Assembly: GCA_015183035.1 (NCBI GenBank)
Contig: JACZZP010000007.1
Location: forward strand, 1,860,001-1,924,000
Origin: Meloidogyne chitwoodi
Taxonomy: Eukaryota > Nematoda > Chromadorea > Rhabditida > Meloidogynidae
DNA: 64,000 bases
Direction of reading: 5' to 3'
Translations under genes and position numbers: made by a program
Shown here: one piece after another, positions 57,701-64,000 of the stretch
Layout of the letters: each line of letters begins with the position of its first letter
How positions within the stretch are numbered: position 1 is the first letter of the stretch
Notes under the pieces: generated by a model
What the model saw: only the letters and a program-made list of their open reading frames with translations
Database searches by the model: none
What the model was told of the DNA's origin: nothing

Positions 57701-60341
57701 TTAATTAATATTTATTTATTTCCTTTTTTTATTTATTAAACAATTTAATTCATCTTTTCAATTGATTACCGTGCAAATATTAAATGAAAGATTTTAAGCC
57801 TTTCTCTCTTCTTTATTTTTGCTTTTTCTCATTAAATTTATTTTTAAAAAATCTGTTTGCGCATTCGTCCGGTTACGATTATCAAAAGAAAAAAAAATAA
57901 AAATGAGTCTCTTCTCTCTTCTTCTTATTTGCTTCCAAATAATAATAATCGTAGTATTGTGTCCAACATTTGTCGCGCATCATTTTTTATTTTTGAAGAT
58001 TTACCGATAGAAAAAGGAAGGAAAATCTAAAAAAAGGGGCTAATCCCCGCGCAAAAGAAAATATATAAACGGTCAAAGAAATTAAAAAAATAAAATTGAG
58101 AGAAAATTAAACAGCCAATAAAAATTATATTAGAAAAAAGGTTTATTTAAAGGAAATATAAATTTATTTTTATATTATGTATTTGTTGTGTATTTTTAGG
58201 GGGAAAAGGGGATTTGCGGGATAGAAAATGAATCAATCTTTTTTTTAAAAAAAGAAAAAAGCGGATTTGGCCGGGAGTCGGCACTTTTCTTGTTTTTTGG
58301 TTATTTGACCATTTTATATAAATAAAATAATAATCTTATATTTTAGCAAACATTGAATATATAGTTAAGTTTTAGCAATAAATAGCTTTTTAATGATCAA
58401 ATTCTTTTTTTTTTAATAATAGTATTAAAAACTGTAAAATAACCCTCTTTTTTTATTTTTGATAAAAAAAAGTTTTGTTTTTATTGAAAAAAAATTAATT
58501 AAATTTTGATAGGAGGGAATATCTTGCAGTTTTACTAAGCTTTATTAAACTTTGGGCAAAATCCAAAACAGATTTATGTTTAATTAAACATTCTAAAGAC
58601 TCTAATTATCAATTGAAACAGTTATTCTAATTTTAAAATAAATAAGTCTCTCAGCTACGAGAGTTTCTCTTCTCAGTCTCATCGAGACTTTAATGAAACT
58701 TTTTAAAATAAATTTAAGTTTTATTTAAAAAAAAAAATCTAAGAAATAAAAAATAAATAAATTAGATGAGAGAAGAGTTGTATATTTATCAATTAATTTA
58801 TTTATTAAATAAATAAAATATTTAAAGTATAATTTAATATTATATTTATTGGTCACTCTATTGGCCTGTTAAATATTTTAAGAGTTTTATATTGCTAAAA
58901 TTATGCAATTTTTGTTTAAAAAAAGAGAAAAATAAATTTAGTAACTTAAGTATTTATTATTAAGAATAAAAAATTATTACAAAATAATGATGAGTTGTCC
59001 GGCCAAGAATAACATTTGGAAAAATAAAAAAATAGGCCAAACTATTTTTTAAGAAAAAAAATGTTTAAATATGTATTATTTTCCAAAATTATTAAAATTA
59101 TAAAAAATTCTTCTATTCCATTATTTTTTGAAAAAATATTTAAAAAATAAAATTTAATTAAGAGATAAAATAAAATAAATTTTATTAAAAAATTAATTAA
59201 TAATTACGTCAATTTGTATAATTATTAAAAGAAACCCCTCAAAGATTAAAAAATAAAAAAAGAAAATAAAAATTATATAGAATTAGGCTTAGATATTTAC
59301 TTGAATTTCTATACTATTTATCGAAACAAAATAAATAAAATCAATCTGAAATTTTTATTTCACAATCAAAAGTAAGGATCTGGATTTTAATTTTTAAATG
59401 TAAAGTTTAGTTTCCGGTAGAGTTCCCCGATCTAGCACTTTTTTTATCTGTCCATCTTCCTAAGTAATCTGACCTTTTTTTAATAATTAAAAAAAAGATA
59501 ATTTATGGACCTTAAGGCTGAATTAAAAAAAATAATTTCACATACTTAAAAAAATAAATACCTAAATAAATGTCCTTATTTAATAATTAAATAAACAAAA
59601 AATATAAATCTCTAAGAAATATGTCAATTTTTTCTTTGCCTAGAGGAAAATAAAGGATAAGAAGAACATAAAACAAAAAATAAGTAATTTATAGACACGG
59701 ACGTGTCACAATATTTTATTTTTATTTTTCAACATACATATGTGTTAATAATAATAATTTTAGAAAAAAAAAGATTAAGAAAAAAGATTTGCGAGGATTC
59801 GCGCATTAAGGAAAAATAAATAAAAATATAAAATTTATGTAATAAAAATGGGAAAAGTATCAAAATATAAGATTATTATAAATATAAATACCTAGAATAA
59901 CATTTTTATGATTTTTAAAAATGTAACTATTTATTTTTATTTTTTATGACACTAACTAGGTAGAAAAAAATGTGTTTAATAAATTTAAATATTTAGGAAA
60001 TATTAAATTAACCTAAAATTAAAAAAAATTTTTTTAATAATTTTTAAAAAATTAAGAAATTTAATTAAAATTAAATAAAAAATTTTTAATAAAAAAAAGT
60101 AAATTTAAATTATTAAAGAATTTTAAAACAATAAAAAATATAATTTTTTATTAAATTAAAAAAATAAAAATAATTTAAATCTTTTTATTGCAAAAGCAAA
60201 AATGTGGTTTATTTATTTTGATGGGTATAAAGGATAAAAATAAAATAAAAATAAAATGGAAGGGCCAAATACTAAATGTTTTTGTTAGATTTTATATAGG
60301 CAATATTTATCTTCTTTTTTTATACGAAATGAGTCTTTTTT

Positions 60342-60706
60342 GGCGTTGTAATGTTTGGGCGTGAATTTAATATTAATTAAATTATATAGAAAAATGGCTA
60401 TCATTTTTCTATAATTTCACTGATTATTTTATTGAAAATAACCTCCAAAAACTTTACCTCATAGGTTTATCCAAAATTATTAATATAACTTAAAAATAAT
60501 TTTTATTAAATTTTTCCAACTATCGATATGATTTTAAAAATTCTAAAATTATCAATAGATTTTATATTTTTTGATTATTAAATTTAATAAAAGATAATAA
60601 AAGTTATAAATATTTTAGAAGCCTTTAAAATATTTATTTAATTAATTAAACTGCTTTAAAGTTTTTACTAAAAATTAAAGGCCTGCACCCAAACTATTAC
60701 TACGCC
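60342..60706. mobile_element. 365-bp TIR element, TTTGGGCG family, copy 3
   Basis: Left end GGCGTTGTAATGTTTGGGCG; the complement of the right end reads GGCGTAGTAATAGTTTGGGT. It is the best-matched pair of ends of the three copies and has no coding capacity. Confidence 0.65.
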
Positions 60707-61834
60707 CAAATTTTACATTAATCACTCTAAAAATTTTATTAATGGAAATCGAAAAAAGCAAGGCTGTTTAAGCAATTAATCAAAAACACTCAAAATAACA
60801 ACAAAATTACAACAAACAAAACAACTGAGTTTAACAAGCATACCACATTGTATATATCAATGTTTTTGATTACTAAATAACACATTTTTGCTAAAATACA
60901 CAAAAATAAATTAATTTAAAAAAATCTAATTAATCTTTTAATTAAATTACATGCATTTTTAGAAATAACAACTGACGAGGAATAAAAAAAATATCCGTCA
61001 AATGCCATTTTATTTATACCAAAATACACAACGCCAAAGATATTTAAAAGTGCAAAAAATATTATAAAAACTAATTTTTTATTTAGTTCAAAAACGAATT
61101 AAAATACCTTAATATGTATATATAATCTATAAATATATAAGTAATTCATAGTATTTTCATAAATACATCTACCAATGATGGGCAAAATTTAGAAATAAAA
61201 TCCGAAATAAAAAATAAAAACCGAAATTTGCTAATTCCTGATAGGTAAATTTCAATTATCTGTCTCTTGTAATTTTAATTAATAATTTTATAAAAATATT
61301 TAAAAAATTAAATATTAAGGAAAACATGCCATAGAAAATAAAGACTTTTTTAAATATTAATTAATTTTTAATAATTATATTATTATTAAAAGGAAAAAGT
61401 CAGTAAAAAGAAAGTTAATTTTAACATTTTAAATTTTGTTTCACATTAATCAAATCTTTTTTTTTTTTTTTCACCAATAATATTTGTAGGGATATAATAT
61501 AAAGAATAATACTAGAGAATATTTTAATTCTCAGTTTCTTGTAATTTAGATTATTAGTTTTATTTTACCAAAAATGTTTTATTTAAAAATTAAATATAAA
61601 TGAAAATAGGCCATTTTATTTTAAATCAATGTTAATTAAATATATTAATTTTTAATTAATATATTTATTTAAAGATAAAGGGAAAGAGTAGTTAATTTTA
61701 ACATGTTATTGTTCCTTCACATTAATCAAATTTTTCTTCATTAATTCCATTTAATCTATAAAAAATATTAAAATTAATTAAAATACCTAAATAAATATTT
61801 TTCATGCAATTAAAAAATTAAATTAAAAAAAAAA

Positions 61835-62614
61835 TTAACCATCAAGTTGACCAGAATTAAGCGAACTAACGCATCCACTAACTTGATCGCAATGAGATCC
61901 TTTAGGACAACATCTAAATAATTTTATTTATTTTTTTATTCATTTTAAATAATTTAGTACATATATAATTATAAAAGTTTATTAATATAAAATTACAATT
62001 TTTAAGAAATTTTATTTAAATTATAAGCAAATAAATTGTCAAGGATTTTTATTTAATTTTTGTCAAAAATTTATATTTTATCATAAAATATTTTAAAATA
62101 AAAAAAAATAAATTAATTAATAGTTTATTGTTAACTCCCAACATCATTTTTTCATAATTCGTCCTTTACATATACAAATGAGCAAGGGACATAATGGTCA
62201 TACAGTCTTAAAATTTTCAGTAAATTCTTCATAAAAATTAATTTGAAATTAGGTAATTTTAAAATATTTAAGAACATATTACCGAATTTTCTCTAATATA
62301 ACGACTGGTCGTTATATTTTTCAACCCTCCTTTAGAGGGCGGTATTTTAGTCTTTCTTTTGGAAGGGGATCGTTTTTTTAGACAAAATCCGTTAAGTGAT
62401 ATTGTAATAAATCAACTGTTTGACCATTTATAGGTAAAGGAGGATTGAAAAGGATGCTGGGATAATTAAAATAATGTTACTAATTAATTAAAATTTACAG
62501 GCCATCAAAACATGGAGTTTGAGTTTTAGGACACTTATGTGGTGGTTTTCCTTCTGCATTTTTTATATTAATTACAAAAAATATAAGAGAAAAAAGAATA
62601 AAAAATTTTAACAT
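61835..62614 (-). CDS. Secreted 6-cysteine knottin-like peptide, inverted dispersed family member
   Basis: Minus-strand exon 1 (62499-62614) and exon 2 (61835-61913) join in phase 2 to 64 residues. The signal peptide MLKFFILFSLIFFV...NAEG matches those of units A, C and D. The mature part has six cysteines, C-x6-C-x4-CC-x5-C-x5-C, the spacing of inhibitor-cystine-knot peptides, and lacks the first CC pair of the eight-cysteine members. Exon 2 again starts directly at CC. The intron (585 bp) is longer than in the array copies and contains a small palindromic insertion near 62283-62460 (CTCCTTTA inverted words). The upstream DNA matches that of unit D. It is predicted to be secreted; function is unknown. 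Confidence 0.75.
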
Positions 62615-62924
62615 TTTAATAATTTTTTTAAACTAAAAAAAATATTTTAGAATATTCAAAAGTCACTTGAAAACAATTTTATTAAATAAAGTTTTGTGCT
62701 AATAAAATTTTTAAAATTTAGTTAAATAAGTCAAAATTAATTTGAATTAATTTATTATTTTTTAATTAAAAGTTTATTAGAATTTTGTAAACTTTTTTTA
62801 GTGAAAATTATTTCTAATACTAATTAAGTATATGCGAAATTTTTATATATATTTAATATTTTGATAATATTTATATATTAATTAATTTTAGTTAATAAAA
62901 GGTAGAGTTAAATAAATAAATTTT

Positions 62925-63140
62925 TTTTTAATTTTAAATTAATTTTTTGAATTTTATCAAATATTTAAAATAATTGAGATATAATAATTTTCATCTCTAT
63001 TTATTAGGAAATTATGCCATAAAAATAGATCAAAAGTTAATTTAAAAAAGACAAATTATATTTATTGCTAAATTAAGAGCACAAAAATAAAAAATTAAGG
63101 TAAAAGAATATTAATAAAAAATAAAAGATGATTAAATAAA
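62925..63140 (-). repeat. Upstream block shared with unit D
   Basis: Reverse-complement match to 27030-27250. It lies 310-530 bp upstream of the minus-strand peptide gene, so gene plus promoter-side DNA were duplicated together, followed by inversion or transposition. Confidence 0.75.
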
Positions 63141-63822
63141 TTGGGAATATTTTTTGCATTAAAAAGTTTGAATATTTTCATTTTAGTTTCTTTTTTTTGC
63201 ATAAATTTTAAAATAGAAATTAATTTAAATCTGTGTAATATCTAAAGTAAATTAAAAGGAAATATAAGTGATTTTGTATGTTTTCTCTAATTTTAATTGC
63301 ATTATAGACCCCATCACTTATTATTATTTCTCCCTTTTCTTATAAACCCCATCTCCTCCTTTTAAGACTTTTTCTTCGTATTCAGTTGTTTTTAATAAAA
63401 ATAAAGAGTTGGCTCTGAGTGAGCAAAAATAAAAGTATTCTCTATTTCTTTATTTTTGGTAAACAGCTTTAATTGATTGGAGTTTTTGCTTTATTGGGTT
63501 TTGTTGAACTTAAACTAAATATTGACTCCGGAGTTTATTGACTTCAATTAATAAACTTATTATTTTATTTGAAGAATTATTATTTTAAATTACTCTGACT
63601 TCTGTACAAATATAATAAAATGAATTATGAAAGTAAATTAGTCTAAAAAATTTTTTAAGAATTAACCTCACATTTAGAATAAATGAACCTTTTTCCTAAA
63701 ATCAATTTTGAAATATACAAAAATTAAAAAAAAATATATTTAGAAACAATTTTATTAACTTATTTTTTATTTAATTTTTTGGTAGTTTTATTTTTACTTT
63801 TTTTATAAAATTTAAAATTCTG
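63141..63822. other. Spacer at right end, possible promoter-like patch
   Basis: Mostly AT-rich. A pyrimidine-rich patch with TATAAACCCCATC at about 63341 and TATTCAGTTG 40 bases on resembles a core promoter, but no credible gene start follows within reach, so I do not call one. Confidence 0.25.
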
Positions 63823-63900
63823 AACTCACAAAGTGCAACAACCGAAATTATGACTATGTTACGTGAAGAATTACTTTCATCAAAATCTGGAGATATATAG
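63823..63900 (+). CDS. Possible small coding exon near right edge
   Basis: A short frame with coding-like composition in otherwise A/T-tract DNA: it contains TTEIMTMLREELLSSKSGDI and ends at TAG 63898-63900, with ATG at 63850. There is no strong acceptor in front (only ACAAAG near 63832), and no partner exon is visible. It may be a stray last exon, a remnant or chance; the product is not recognised. Confidence 0.2.
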   Translation, partial: NSQSATTEIMTMLREELLSSKSGDI

Positions 63901-64000
63901 TAGAAATGGTATAATTATACGTTTTATAATAATAATAATAAATCTAATAAATATAAAAATGAGATTGAATAATTAATTCATCTCAACTTCAATTTTTATA

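Larger units (their letters stand above)
35069..61834. other. About 27-kb gene-free region upstream of Iroquois gene
   Basis: No exon chain with coding-like composition is visible on either strand. Open frames (for example 41337-41570, 46639-46845, 51533-51733, 54763-55035, 57819-58010) are isolated, T/A-tract-derived and lack partner exons. The sequence is mostly poly-A/T-rich. Less AT-rich islands stand out at about 41580-41760, 45730-45970, 50560-50840 and 52300-52560 and are candidates for regulatory DNA. It also holds the right arm of the long inverted repeat and at least four short TIR elements (listed separately). Low-gene-density flanks are common beside developmental regulators. Confidence 0.6.

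Noticed and set aside
62283..62460. Possible additional exon in the long intron of the minus-strand peptide gene
   Set aside because: The less AT-rich patch is explained by palindromic words typical of small insertions, and no frame with cysteines and proper splice sites bridges the two exons.

Overview
The window looks like nuclear DNA of a nematode, most likely a root-knot nematode (Meloidogyne or a close relative). It is extremely AT-rich. Coding sequence is cut into small exons by short AT-rich introns with GT..AG ends. Proteins carry long Asn, Gln and Ser runs, and likely trans-splice acceptors sit just before start codons. The genus is an inference from composition and gene style; no marker gene proves it.

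Layout: (1) 0.5-1.5 kb, plus strand: two spliced exons of an unrecognised low-complexity protein whose 5' part lies off the left edge. (2) 6.5-14.1 kb, plus strand: a Rho guanine-nucleotide exchange factor with DH and PH domains spread over 15 exons, preceded by a 593-codon low-complexity reading frame that may be its alternative N-terminus. (3) 15.2-17 kb: an F-box-like fragment and a tiny 112-residue homeodomain gene with Arg at homeodomain position 50. (4) 17.6-29.4 kb: an array of related secreted cysteine-rich (knottin-like) peptide genes made by tandem segmental duplication. Four copies are on the plus strand, one of them broken, and the array carries several foldback transposons. A fifth copy lies inverted at 61.8-62.6 kb. 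(5) 29.5-35.1 kb, minus strand: an Iroquois-class TALE homeobox gene (irx-1-like) with five exons, plus a possible alternative last exon. (6) 35.1-61.8 kb: about 27 kb with no recognisable gene, lying upstream of the Iroquois gene, as is often seen beside developmental regulators.

The most unusual structures are the following. A recent inverted duplication of about 430 bp (30034-30466 and 40784-41216, roughly 97% identical by eye) brackets the Iroquois coding exons and proximal promoter. Several non-autonomous DNA transposons have arms built of tandem about 20-bp repeats; three of them have exact 8-bp target-site duplications, and one has its pre-insertion site preserved in a neighbouring paralogous unit. 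In the cysteine-rich peptide family the signal peptide, the phase-2 intron and the CC motif opening exon 2 are constant, while the mature sequence varies strongly.

Exon structures come from reading-frame continuity and GT..AG boundaries. No transcript or database evidence was available.
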